Assembly (NCBI RefSeq): GCF_023156245.1
Contig: NZ_JAKZAH010000023.1
Span: 1 to 61,506, forward strand
Source: Marinobacter bryozoorum
GTDB taxonomy: Bacteria; Pseudomonadota; Gammaproteobacteria; Pseudomonadales; Oleiphilaceae
DNA: 61,506 nt
Direction of reading: 5' to 3'
Made by a program: the position numbers and the translations under genes. Below, one piece after another: positions 43,574 through 51,469 of the stretch (the stretch's first letter is position 1; each line of letters begins with the position of its first letter). The notes beneath the pieces were generated by a model, which was given only the letters and a program-made list of their open reading frames with translations, did not search any database and was not told the origin of the DNA.

Positions 43574-44842
43574 ATGACCGGCAAGGGCAAATCAATCCTG
43601 TTTCTGATCAACCGCTTGCGGGAGCGCCTCTGGTTCCGGCCGGCGGTGTTCAGTATCAGCTCCCTGGTGGCGGTTTTTGCTGCGGGCTGGGCCGACAGCT
43701 CTGGTCTGGGTGGCTGGCTGCCGGATATTGAACGGGATACCGTGGAAACGCTGCTGTCCATCCTCGCGGCCAGCATGCTGGTGATCGCCACCTTCGCGGT
43801 CGGTTCCATGGTATCCGCCTATACCGCTGCCACCAGCAGCGGGACACCCCGCAGTTTCAACCTGGTGTTGCGGGACGATATATCCCAACTTGCGCACTCC
43901 ACCTTCATTGCTGCCTTTATCTTCAGTGTCATCGCACGGGTCAGCCTTGAGGAGGGCTATTTTGAGGGTGATGGCTACTTTGTGATCTTCGCGGCCGCCT
44001 TGTTTGTGTTCGCCATGGTGGTCCTGGTGTTCGTTTACTGGGTGGACAGCATTGCCCGTCTGGGCTTGCTGGGGCCGGTGATTGACCGGGCTGAACGGGC
44101 AACCCGGGCGGTGCTCACGCAGAATCGTCGGCGCCCCTGGCTGGGAGGTGTGCCCCCGGAAGGACGTGTGCCGGAGGGAACCCCGGTGGTTACCGACACG
44201 GTGGGTTATGTCCAGGAAATCAATGTTGAGGATTTGCAGGCCTGGGCTGAGGAAAACCGGGCGAGGGTCAGGGTCATCGCACTGCCAGGCAGCTTCCTGT
44301 CACCCAGGGCAGAAATGGCACGGGTGTGGTTTTCCGAGACCGCACCAGAGCGGATCGAAACGGACCAGCTGGCGGCGTGCTTCACCGTGGACCGTGACCG
44401 GGTATTCGACCAGGATCCGGGCTTTGGCTTCGTGGTGCTGTCTGAAATTGCCATGAAGGCGCTTTCTCCGGCAGTGAATGACCCGGGCACAGCCCGCAAG
44501 GTGCTACAAACCATGTTGCGGCTGCTTGATGAATGGTGTCAGCCGGTTCCGGCTGGATCGGTGGAGGCTCCGTTCGACCGGGTGGAGCTGCCTGCGGTGG
44601 ATGTGGGCAACCTGTTTGACGGCGCGTTCACCGGCATTGGTCGCGACGGCGCCGGTACGGTTGAAGTTGCCGTATCCCTGCAGCAAACCCTGTCGGTGCT
44701 CGCAGCCAGCCACGACCGTGATGTGGCGGAGGCAGCCTTGCGCCACGCCGCCATGGCACTTGCCCGGGCCGAACAGGCGCTGAGTCTCTCGCAGGACCTG
44801 GAGGCGGTACGCGCCGCCAGCCCGGGACACGGGCAAGCCTGA
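43574..44842 (+). CDS. DUF2254 family membrane protein
   Basis: 422 residues from ATG 43574 (GGGAGC upstream). Four membrane helices in the first ~165 residues (including VFSISSLVAVFAAGW, LLSILAASMLVIATFAVGSM and FVIFAAALFVFAMVVLVFVYW), then a large soluble domain with FDQDPGFGFVVLSEIAMKAL and SPAVNDPGTA, which are the most conserved DUF2254 parts. Function unknown, inner membrane. It is convergent with the MFS gene. Confidence 0.88.
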   Translation: MTGKGKSILFLINRLRERLWFRPAVFSISSLVAVFAAGWADSSGLGGWLPDIERDTVETLLSILAASMLVIATFAVGSMVSAYTAATSSGTPRSFNLVLRDDISQLAHSTFIAAFIFSVIARVSLEEGYFEGDGYFVIFAAALFVFAMVVLVFVYWVDSIARLGLLGPVIDRAERATRAVLTQNRRRPWLGGVPPEGRVPEGTPVVTDTVGYVQEINVEDLQAWAEENRARVRVIALPGSFLSPRAEMARVWFSETAPERIETDQLAACFTVDRDRVFDQDPGFGFVVLSEIAMKALSPAVNDPGTARKVLQTMLRLLDEWCQPVPAGSVEAPFDRVELPAVDVGNLFDGAFTGIGRDGAGTVEVAVSLQQTLSVLAASHDRDVAEAALRHAAMALARAEQALSLSQDLEAVRAASPGHGQA

Positions 44843-44864
44843 GCACGGTTTTCGGGGCTGACTT

Positions 44865-46124
44865 TCAGGTGCCGGGTTTACGCAGTGTCACGATGGCTCC
44901 CGCGGCAACCAGGTTAGCCGCGATACTGCCAATAATGGCCAGGGTATAGTTCTGGGTCAGGTCGTAGGCATAGCCTGCCGCGGTCGGTCCGACCAGGGTG
45001 CCCAGGGCCACGCTGGTATAGAGCACACCAATAATACTGCTGATGTGCCGGCCACCGAAATAATCCATCACCAGGGCGGGCATCAGGGCGACGAACCCCC
45101 CGTAGAAGGTACCGAAGGTCAGGCCGAAAATCGCCAGTGGTACCAGGGTGTCTGACACCAGCCAGATCAGCAGGGTCACGCCCATACCCGCGAAGGCAAG
45201 GATCAGGGCCAGCTGACGGCCAATGCGGTCAGCCACATTGCCCAGCAGGAAGCGCCCCACCGTACTGCCCACGCCCACCATACCCAGCAGGAAGGCTCCC
45301 TGACCGGCGGACATGCCCTGATCCGTCGCGAAGGGCACCAGGTGCACAAAAGGTACGAACAGCCCGAAGGAGGCAATCAGTCCGGCGAAGTACAGTGTCA
45401 GGAAGGGCCGTGACCGCACTGCAACCCGGAGCTCGGTGCCCTCGGACGCACCCGATGACGTAGCGGGCAGCGCGGGACCCCCATCTGGAGCCAGGCCTTT
45501 ACTGCGGGGATCGTTGACGAACAGCAGTGCCATGGTGATGCCTACCAGGGCAGAGAGTATGCCCAGCGAGATATAGGCCGTACGCCAGCCAACGGTGCCA
45601 ATCAGCAGCGCGGCCAGAATGGGCATCAAAAGGGTGCCAAACCCGATACCGCTGACAGCCAGGCCCGAGGCAAACCCGCGCCTGCGGGCGAACCAGCGCT
45701 GAACTGTGCCCACTGAAGGCACATAGGAGCAGCCAACCCCGAGACCCACGCCAAGACCATAGGCGAGGTAGACGTGTACCAGGTTGTCTGCAAAACCTGC
45801 CAGCACCAGCCCCGCCGATACAAAGACCATACCTGCAATGGCCATGGGCCTGGTACCGAACCGGTCTGCCAGTGGCCCGGTGACTACCCCAAGGCTGAAA
45901 TACAGGAATCCTGCCAGGGAGAACACCAGCGAGACCGCACCCCGGGAGGCGCTGAATTCCTGTTGCAGGGCGTCGACAAAGGCACTGAAACTGTAGGCGG
46001 CGCCAAAACCCACAAAGGTCACGGCGAAGGCCGCAGCCACCACGTACCAGCCATAGAATAGCGGTCTGGGGCCAGCGTCGTTCTCATCGGAATGGATGTC
46101 AAAACCTGTCTTTTCAGTGGACAT
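44865..46124 (-). CDS. MFS transporter, monocarboxylate/oxalate-formate type
   Basis: 419 residues from ATG 46122-46124; GTG 46134-46136 would add four. Twelve helices. RPLFYGWYVVAAAFAVTFVG at the start is typical of the oxalate/formate antiporter and MCT-like MFS group. GPLADRFGTRPMAIAG is the loop 2-3 motif, and the second half repeats it as GNVADRIGRQLALILA. Substrate unknown. It is divergent from the alpha/beta hydrolase, with 322 bases between that hold a palindromic operator on the far side. Confidence 0.88.
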   Translation of the reverse strand: MSTEKTGFDIHSDENDAGPRPLFYGWYVVAAAFAVTFVGFGAAYSFSAFVDALQQEFSASRGAVSLVFSLAGFLYFSLGVVTGPLADRFGTRPMAIAGMVFVSAGLVLAGFADNLVHVYLAYGLGVGLGVGCSYVPSVGTVQRWFARRRGFASGLAVSGIGFGTLLMPILAALLIGTVGWRTAYISLGILSALVGITMALLFVNDPRSKGLAPDGGPALPATSSGASEGTELRVAVRSRPFLTLYFAGLIASFGLFVPFVHLVPFATDQGMSAGQGAFLLGMVGVGSTVGRFLLGNVADRIGRQLALILAFAGMGVTLLIWLVSDTLVPLAIFGLTFGTFYGGFVALMPALVMDYFGGRHISSIIGVLYTSVALGTLVGPTAAGYAYDLTQNYTLAIIGSIAANLVAAGAIVTLRKPGT

Positions 46125-46382
46125 TGGCAAAGTCACTTAATGGATAGCTTGTTGTTGTTTTTACCGGTTCATATTGGCCCCGGGCTGCAGTTTGTGCAAG
46201 CTGTCCATAAGGAGCGTCCGCCGGTCACACTACTTTGGCACTGCGCTGCGCCCTGACGATAATCAATCCCATGAAAGCCACTTCCTTCTTGATATCAGCA
46301 GGTTACGAATTTCTCGCTGGTTTAGTCTTGTCCATCAGGCCCTGTTGGTACAACGACAGCAATAGAGCCCGACCCCAGGTCT

Positions 46383-46440
46383 TGACAGGCGCCCGCCTTT
46401 GTATGATAGTAGTAATATTAATATCATCATATAAAGGCGG
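46383..46440 (+). promoter_or_regulatory. Promoter with 48-bp palindromic operator before the hydrolase gene
   Basis: A perfect -35, TTGACA, lies at 46383-46388. From 46393 to 46440 the DNA is a long imperfect palindrome: CCGCCTTTGTATGATAGTAG on the left mirrors the right half ending ATAAAGGCGG, with a TAATATTA centre. It would cover the -10 region and end just before the start codon at 46447. A repressor of the TetR or MarR kind is plausible; no regulator gene is adjacent. The rest of the gap 46137-46382 shows nothing I can support. Confidence 0.6.
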
Positions 46441-46446
46441 TTGCTT

Positions 46447-47295
46447 ATGAATACCGAAGGATCTATTGCGCAGCACTCACCCCGGAGAGGGACCGAAGGA
46501 CCCTCGGCCGACAAGGTTTTCCAGCAGTTGATACAGCCTCGCCGGGTTCCGGCCACGGAGCCTGAGACGCACTTGCTGGCCGGGGCAACTCAACTAAACA
46601 CGGTATTCAGCGGGGACCGGGTGGCAATCTGGCGGTGGGGGCACAGTGGGCCCGCTGTGCTGCTGGTTCATGGTTGGGACAGCAGGGCGAGTCACCTGGG
46701 CAGCTTCGTTGAACCGCTGTTGGCAGCGGGCTACCAGGTTGTGGCATTTGATGGCCCGGGTCATGGGGAGTCCGGCGGTCACCACAGCAATGTGGTGCTG
46801 CTGGGACAGTCGATACTGCAGGTGGTAGCGGCGGCGGGTCCGGTGCAGGCGGCAGTTGGTCATTCCATGGGATCACCGGCCTTATTGTATGCGTTCGCCC
46901 ATGGCCTGGAGGTTGATGCCAGTGTTCATCTGGCCGGCCCCAGTTCTTTCAGGCGGGTCCTTGAACGCACCGCATTACAGACCGGGCTGGACGCCGGGGG
47001 GCAGCGGGCACTGATGACGCTGATGGAGGCCGAAACCGGCATTCCCATTGAAACAATGGAAATGTCGCACCTGGCCCGGGGCCTGCGACACCCGTCCCTG
47101 CTGTTGCACGACCCGGAGGATCGCGAAGTACCCTTTGAGGAAAGCCGGGAGCTCGGGGCAGCCTGGCCCTTGTCGACCCTGCACGCGGTATCCGGAGTGG
47201 GTCACCGTCGCATCCTTGGCGACAGTTCTGTGCTGGGGCTCAGCACAGATTTCCTGCGGCGGACCCTTCCTGTAAATGACGACAGCATGCAGTAG
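46447..47295 (+). CDS. Alpha/beta hydrolase
   Basis: 282 residues from ATG 46447; the palindrome's right arm (AAAGGCGG) doubles as ribosome site. The fold is shown by AVLLVHGWDSRASHLGSF (oxyanion HG motif), VVAFDGPGHGESGG, the nucleophile elbow GHSMGSP near residue 141, an Asp after LLLHDPEDREVPF and the late His in VSGVGHRRIL. It belongs to the serine hydrolase/lipase-like group; the substrate is unknown. Cytosolic. Probably controlled at the palindrome upstream. Confidence 0.88.
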   Translation: MNTEGSIAQHSPRRGTEGPSADKVFQQLIQPRRVPATEPETHLLAGATQLNTVFSGDRVAIWRWGHSGPAVLLVHGWDSRASHLGSFVEPLLAAGYQVVAFDGPGHGESGGHHSNVVLLGQSILQVVAAAGPVQAAVGHSMGSPALLYAFAHGLEVDASVHLAGPSSFRRVLERTALQTGLDAGGQRALMTLMEAETGIPIETMEMSHLARGLRHPSLLLHDPEDREVPFEESRELGAAWPLSTLHAVSGVGHRRILGDSSVLGLSTDFLRRTLPVNDDSMQ

Positions 47296-47345
47296 GCCAG
47301 GTCAAGAGTGACCCTTACCGCGACACTAGATGAAAAGGACATTTC

Positions 47346-47604
47346 ATGAGTAGTATCGATTACATGGCGTAAGCCAACATCACCATTCTCGGCGCAGACC
47401 TCGCTATCAATAATGCTCCCGTTGGGCTAAACGCAGGCACTATCGCGTTGCTCGAGATTGTGCGAACAAATCGTGACTTCGACCAATGTCATTGAGGCAT
47501 ATGAAATTTCTTGCTCCGGTATTCAGGTGTGCGAAACGATGGTTCGCGGGTCTCTAAAAATTATGCCGGGTGCTAAAGAGTCGATTGCTGAATGTCAGTC
47601 ATAG
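47346..47604 (+). pseudogene. Decayed small gene
   Basis: AAGGA and ATG at 47346 start MSSIDYMA, then TAA at 47370-47372. The same frame then stays open for 40 codons (NITILGADLAINNAPVG and so on) to a TGA after DQCH. A second frame, overlapping near 47480, gives TSTNVIEAYEISCSGIQVCE and IMPGAKESIAECQS up to TAG 47602-47604. Joined, they would make one ~85-residue protein, so a nonsense change plus a frameshift is likely. I do not recognise the product. Confidence 0.35.
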
Positions 47605-47622
47605 GATAAGGCGGACATCCAC

Positions 47623-47976
47623 ATGGAAAACGTTAAACAACCTGGCACTAAACTGTTTCTTAGCTATCTCCTGCTTGTGCTCTCTATTCTGATCTGGGCT
47701 GGTGCTTGGTCATTCCCCGTGGTAGCTGAGCAATGGGTAGGTCTATCAAACTGCGCCAGCGGTGTATGCGGTGCAATTGTTGAGACTTATAGTTCCCTGC
47801 TGTTTAAAGTCGTTGTAGTCGGCGTTTTGATATTGCTTACCGCGAAAGAACTTCTGGTCAGCGATAGTGGTAAAAAGCTCAAACTGAATTTGGGGATATT
47901 TCTGCTTGGTGTAGTAGTAACCTTTATTTTTATCGTCGGTTTAAGCTTGCCGATCCTTGGTGCCGAACCTGTATAG
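47623..47976 (+). CDS. Small hypothetical membrane protein
   Basis: 117 residues from ATG 47623 (AAGGCGG 11 bases before). Three hydrophobic helices: [35 protein letters not shown] and LNLGIFLLGVVVTFIFIVGL. Between helices 1 and 2 a periplasmic loop has two Cys (NCASGVCG) that could form a disulfide. The DNA is more AT-rich than the flanking core genes. No family recognised. Confidence 0.6.
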   Translation: MENVKQPGTKLFLSYLLLVLSILIWAGAWSFPVVAEQWVGLSNCASGVCGAIVETYSSLLFKVVVVGVLILLTAKELLVSDSGKKLKLNLGIFLLGVVVTFIFIVGLSLPILGAEPV

Positions 47977-48120
47977 CCTTGGTGTTTGCAGGGACGTCCC
48001 GCAGTAGGTCAACGAGCGAACCCAGGGGCACCAGGGAAAGCACGGGCTTCGCTCTCCGGAAGCAAATTCATAACCGGTGGTTTATCCTTGTGTTCCCCCA
48101 AGACAACCAAGGAGCCCCTG

Positions 48121-48924
48121 ATGAGCAACCTCCCCCAACTGACTGATGCCCTGCTGACCCTCGAAGACCGTGTCGCGGTGCTGACCCTGAACCGTCATGA
48201 CCTGCGCAACGCACTGACCGGTTCCAACCTGATTGACGATCTTGTCGCCACCGCCGACTGGGTGAACCATTGTGACGACGTCTCTGTGCTGGTCATTACC
48301 GGTGCGGGCTCGGCGTTCAGTGCCGGTGGTAACGTCCGCGATATGGCAGAACGGGGCGGCGACTTTGCTGGTGATGTGGCCGAATGCTCGGACCGGTACC
48401 GCAAGGGTATCCAGCGTATACCGCTCGCCCTGCAGGCGGTGGAAGTGCCTATTATTGCTGCCGTTAATGGCCCGGCTATTGGTGCCGGCTTTGACCTGGC
48501 CAACATGGCCGACGTGCGCATTGCCTCCGAGAAGGCGAAGTTTGGCGAGACCTTCCTCAACCTGGGTATTATCCCTGGCGATGGCGGTGCCTGGTTCATG
48601 CAGCGCCTGATTGGCTACCAGCGTGCCTTCGAGTTGACCCTCACAGGCCGTGTGGTGGAAGCAAAAGAGGCCAAGGAGCTGGGTATCGCGCTGGAAGTGG
48701 TGCCTGCTGACGAGTTGATGCCCACGACCATGAAGATGGCTACTCGCATCGCCAGCCAGCCGCCGAAAGCTACCCGCCTGACCAAGCGTCTGATGAAAAT
48801 GGCCCAGCGCATGGAGTTGAAGGACTTCCTGGACCTGTGTTCCGTCTTCCAGGGCATGTGCCATAACGAACCGGAACACCTGGACGCAGTGAACCGCATG
48901 CTGGAGTCCATGGCGAAGAAGTAA
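48121..48924 (+). CDS. Enoyl-CoA hydratase/isomerase family protein
   Basis: 267 residues from ATG 48121 (AAGGAG upstream); the frame opens 135 bases earlier without sense. The crotonase fold shows in RVAVLTLNRHDLRNALTGSN, the oxyanion segments AFSAGGNVRDM and GPAIGAGFDLANMADVRIAS, and FGETFLNLGIIPGDGGAWFM. It probably hydrates enoyl-CoA esters in beta-oxidation or a related CoA route. Together with the thioesterase 75 bases downstream it may form a small acyl-CoA unit. Confidence 0.9.
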   Translation: MSNLPQLTDALLTLEDRVAVLTLNRHDLRNALTGSNLIDDLVATADWVNHCDDVSVLVITGAGSAFSAGGNVRDMAERGGDFAGDVAECSDRYRKGIQRIPLALQAVEVPIIAAVNGPAIGAGFDLANMADVRIASEKAKFGETFLNLGIIPGDGGAWFMQRLIGYQRAFELTLTGRVVEAKEAKELGIALEVVPADELMPTTMKMATRIASQPPKATRLTKRLMKMAQRMELKDFLDLCSVFQGMCHNEPEHLDAVNRMLESMAKK

Positions 48925-48999
48925 GTCACGGGCGGGACGTCCGGGTGGATTCTGGTAACCTGTTGCTTTACCAGACCTCCACAATAACAAGGACAACCC

Positions 49000-49803
49000 A
49001 TGACTGAAGCGCTTTTTCAGCGAGACGGCGACCTGTATCTGCCAACGCCCGCCTGCGGCAGCCCCTGGAGCCCGGGGCAACTGCACGGTGGGCCGGTGGT
49101 CGGGCTGATGGCCCATGCCGTGGAACAGGCGTCGGACAATATGGATCTGCACCTGTCACGACTTACCGTGGACCTGCTGCGAGCTGTCCCCAACGCTCCA
49201 TTGACGGTGACGACCCGCCTGGTGCGCGGCGGCAAACGGCTGCAGATCCTGGAGGCGTCGTTATTCGCAGGTGAGGCCGAGGTGACCAGGGCAAGCGCGC
49301 TGTTCCTCGAGAACCGGCCGGTTACTGTACCGGAACAGGGACAATTTCAACCAACAGAGCTGGAGCCTCCGTCCTGGCCAGTGGAGGCCAGCATTGCCGA
49401 AGCCGGTGGCTGGCAGAACCGTTATTCACCCGTGGGTCTGCACAGTACGGCGAAGGCCGTCGTTATAGAAGGCGTGGATGGTGGCGGGCAGGGGGTGGCC
49501 TGGCTGAAACTACCGCTACCGCTGGTCCAGGGTGTGGAAACCAGTCCTACCGTTATGGCGGCCACACTCTGTGATTTCGGCAATGGCGTCGGTCAGCTGA
49601 ACCTGTCCAGCGAGCTGGGCTGTATCAATACAGACGTTACCCTCTACCTGCATCGGAGCCCGGTGGGCGAATGGCTGGGGCTGGATGCCCGAAGCCGGAT
49701 GCAGGACACCGGTGTCGGCCTGGTGGAAACGACGCTGTTTGATTGTCAGGGCCCGGTGGGCAAGATATTACAGGCGATCATTACCATGAAGGCGCCCGGT
49801 TAA
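49000..49803 (+). CDS. Acyl-CoA thioesterase-like protein (double hotdog)
   Basis: 267 residues. SPGQLHGGPVVGLMAHAVEQ near residue 25 is the hot-dog substrate region (as in the HGG-x-P/V patterns of TesB-like enzymes). RLTVDLLRAVPNAPLTV follows, then a second half with NGVGQLNLSSELGCINTDVT. TesB-like proteins hydrolyse acyl-CoA thioesters. It follows the enoyl-CoA hydratase on the same strand and is convergent with the SGNH hydrolase (2 bases between). Confidence 0.82.
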   Translation: MTEALFQRDGDLYLPTPACGSPWSPGQLHGGPVVGLMAHAVEQASDNMDLHLSRLTVDLLRAVPNAPLTVTTRLVRGGKRLQILEASLFAGEAEVTRASALFLENRPVTVPEQGQFQPTELEPPSWPVEASIAEAGGWQNRYSPVGLHSTAKAVVIEGVDGGGQGVAWLKLPLPLVQGVETSPTVMAATLCDFGNGVGQLNLSSELGCINTDVTLYLHRSPVGEWLGLDARSRMQDTGVGLVETTLFDCQGPVGKILQAIITMKAPG

Positions 49804-49805
49804 AT

Positions 49806-50516
49806 TTACTGATCTACCAGCTCTGCCAGGGTTTCACCCATAAGCCGGTAGCCGCTCTCACCTGGGTGATAGCCATCAGCCGCCAACAACTCGGAATCAG
49901 TGACGGGCGGGTAGCAAAGGTGGACGAAGGCCTCCGGCTGCGTCCGGGCAAGCTTCCGGTAAACACCGTCCAGCTGCCGCGCCCGCCAGCCCATGACCTG
50001 CCGCAACGGTGATGGCAATGCGGTGAAACGGTGCATGGGCGGTACGCTTAGCAATCCCAGTGGTGAGTCGTAGCGATTGCGCAGCTGCTCGCCCAGGGTT
50101 ACCAATTGCTGCCGGAACCGGCTGCGGGGTGTCAGGGCTGTGGTGTCATTCACCCCCATGCTCAGCAGGACCAGGTCCGCCTCGGGCAGGGCGTCGGTAT
50201 CGAGTTGGTCCATCAGTTCGGCGAGGGTGGCGCCATTGATGCCGAAGGTATGCCACGCGGTAACCCGACCGGTACGTTCATGCAGCCGTCTCGCAAGCTG
50301 ACTGGCCAGCCCCTGGTCGTGGGTTTGCACGCCAACCCCGGCCGCGGTGGATTCGCCAATCACCAGTATCCGCCGTTCCGGAATACCTTCGCCGTACTGC
50401 CCGAAAGGCTCGCCGCCCGCCTCTGGTAGTCGCACGGTATTGCGCCGTGCCTGTTTGCCCTGATAGAGCAGCACGGGTGACAGGCCGGCGGTGGTCAGCC
50501 AGAAGGGCAGGTGCAT
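49806..50516 (-). CDS. SGNH/GDSL-family hydrolase
   Basis: 236 residues. Catalytic blocks are present: block I ILVIGESTAAGVGVQTHD with the nucleophile Ser in GES, block III LLSMGVNDTTALTPRSRF (GxND), and block V ADGYHPGESGYRL with the Asp-His pair. The N-terminal hydrophobic stretch (FWLTTAGLSPVLLYQG) could anchor or export it. These enzymes cleave esters of lipids or sugars; substrate unknown. Confidence 0.88.
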   Translation of the reverse strand: MHLPFWLTTAGLSPVLLYQGKQARRNTVRLPEAGGEPFGQYGEGIPERRILVIGESTAAGVGVQTHDQGLASQLARRLHERTGRVTAWHTFGINGATLAELMDQLDTDALPEADLVLLSMGVNDTTALTPRSRFRQQLVTLGEQLRNRYDSPLGLLSVPPMHRFTALPSPLRQVMGWRARQLDGVYRKLARTQPEAFVHLCYPPVTDSELLAADGYHPGESGYRLMGETLAELVDQ

Positions 50517-50611
50517 GGTGGTATCCCCGTGAGCGAATGATGAGGTCGCCGTGGAAGAATGCTATGGCGTCGTCGTCGGAGCAAGCGCAAGGGCAACACT
50601 AATCAAGCTTG

Positions 50612-51247
50612 TTAACCACCGGCAGGTCCAGTGTGAATGCCACGCGGCTGGCGCAGGGATTCAGTTTCAGGCTCTCCTGTCAGGACGTCTGAATTACTGC
50701 ACGAGAGGCGAATATCCGCATCGGATACGGGTCGTATGTTGTCACTCAATCCGTAATAACTGGCCATGAAGTTACGGAACGCGCTGACCCTGGCTGCACC
50801 GGTAGCAACCACGGCCGCCAGCATCAGTAACGACAGCATCGGATAGTCTGTTACCTCGTCCACCATCGCAGGCAGGTTGAACAGGCCGATCCCGATAAAC
50901 ACTGCGCCGACCAGTATAAATGCAGGGGCACGCTGGTGCTGGTGAAGCTTGAGCATGGCAACCCCTGGAAAGTCCTGGCTCAGGTGGACGTCCACCTTCC
51001 TTTCAGGCCAGAGACCATGGGCCCTGGCTCGAACCGGCGCATCAAATTCAAACAGGCCTTCATCCGTGCTGAACCGGATACGCGGCTGCCGCTGGCTGGT
51101 GCCGGCGAGGAAGTGCTGTTCCACGAGTTCGGCCACCGTACCTGGTACGGTGTAGCTGTTACTGAAAAAGCGGTCCTGGTCGCCGAAGCGGCCCCGGCTC
51201 AGGATCAGCAGTAGTATCCCCATCCCGATAAATGCGGCGCTGAACAA
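50612..51247 (-). CDS. DUF3592-like membrane protein
   Basis: 211 residues with membrane helices at the start (AAFIGMGILLLILSRG) and two near residues 112-150 (AFILVGAVFIGIGLFNL and MLSLLMLAAVVATG). Between is a beta-rich part with TVPGTVAELVEQHF and RIRFSTDEGLFEFDAPV, and KVDVHLSQDFP, the type of short sequence seen in DUF3592. The neighbouring gene across a 222-base gap has a similar start. Function unknown. Confidence 0.6.
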   Translation of the reverse strand: MFSAAFIGMGILLLILSRGRFGDQDRFFSNSYTVPGTVAELVEQHFLAGTSQRQPRIRFSTDEGLFEFDAPVRARAHGLWPERKVDVHLSQDFPGVAMLKLHQHQRAPAFILVGAVFIGIGLFNLPAMVDEVTDYPMLSLLMLAAVVATGAARVSAFRNFMASYYGLSDNIRPVSDADIRLSCSNSDVLTGEPETESLRQPRGIHTGPAGG

Positions 51248-51469
51248 TCCTGGACTCCTTTGTTGGCTTAGCGATAATTTTCCCGAACTTTACTGTGCCC
51301 GGGAATGTTTTGCATGGCCGTGCCTGGATAGTGAGACCTCAGCACGTTTTCCGGTAAGCATCCGATCATTTCAGTTGTGCCCTGTGTGCCGGATCACCGC
51401 CAACCGGCTGCCTGTTCGTGCACAATCCTTCCCTGACGATCAGGAACCCTTGGTATAGGAGCTATCGGC

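Noticed and set aside
46141..46207. Inverted pair TGGATAGCTTG and CAAGCTGTCCA before the MFS gene
   Set aside because: 45-base spacing and one mismatch; no clear promoter, so too weak to call an operator.
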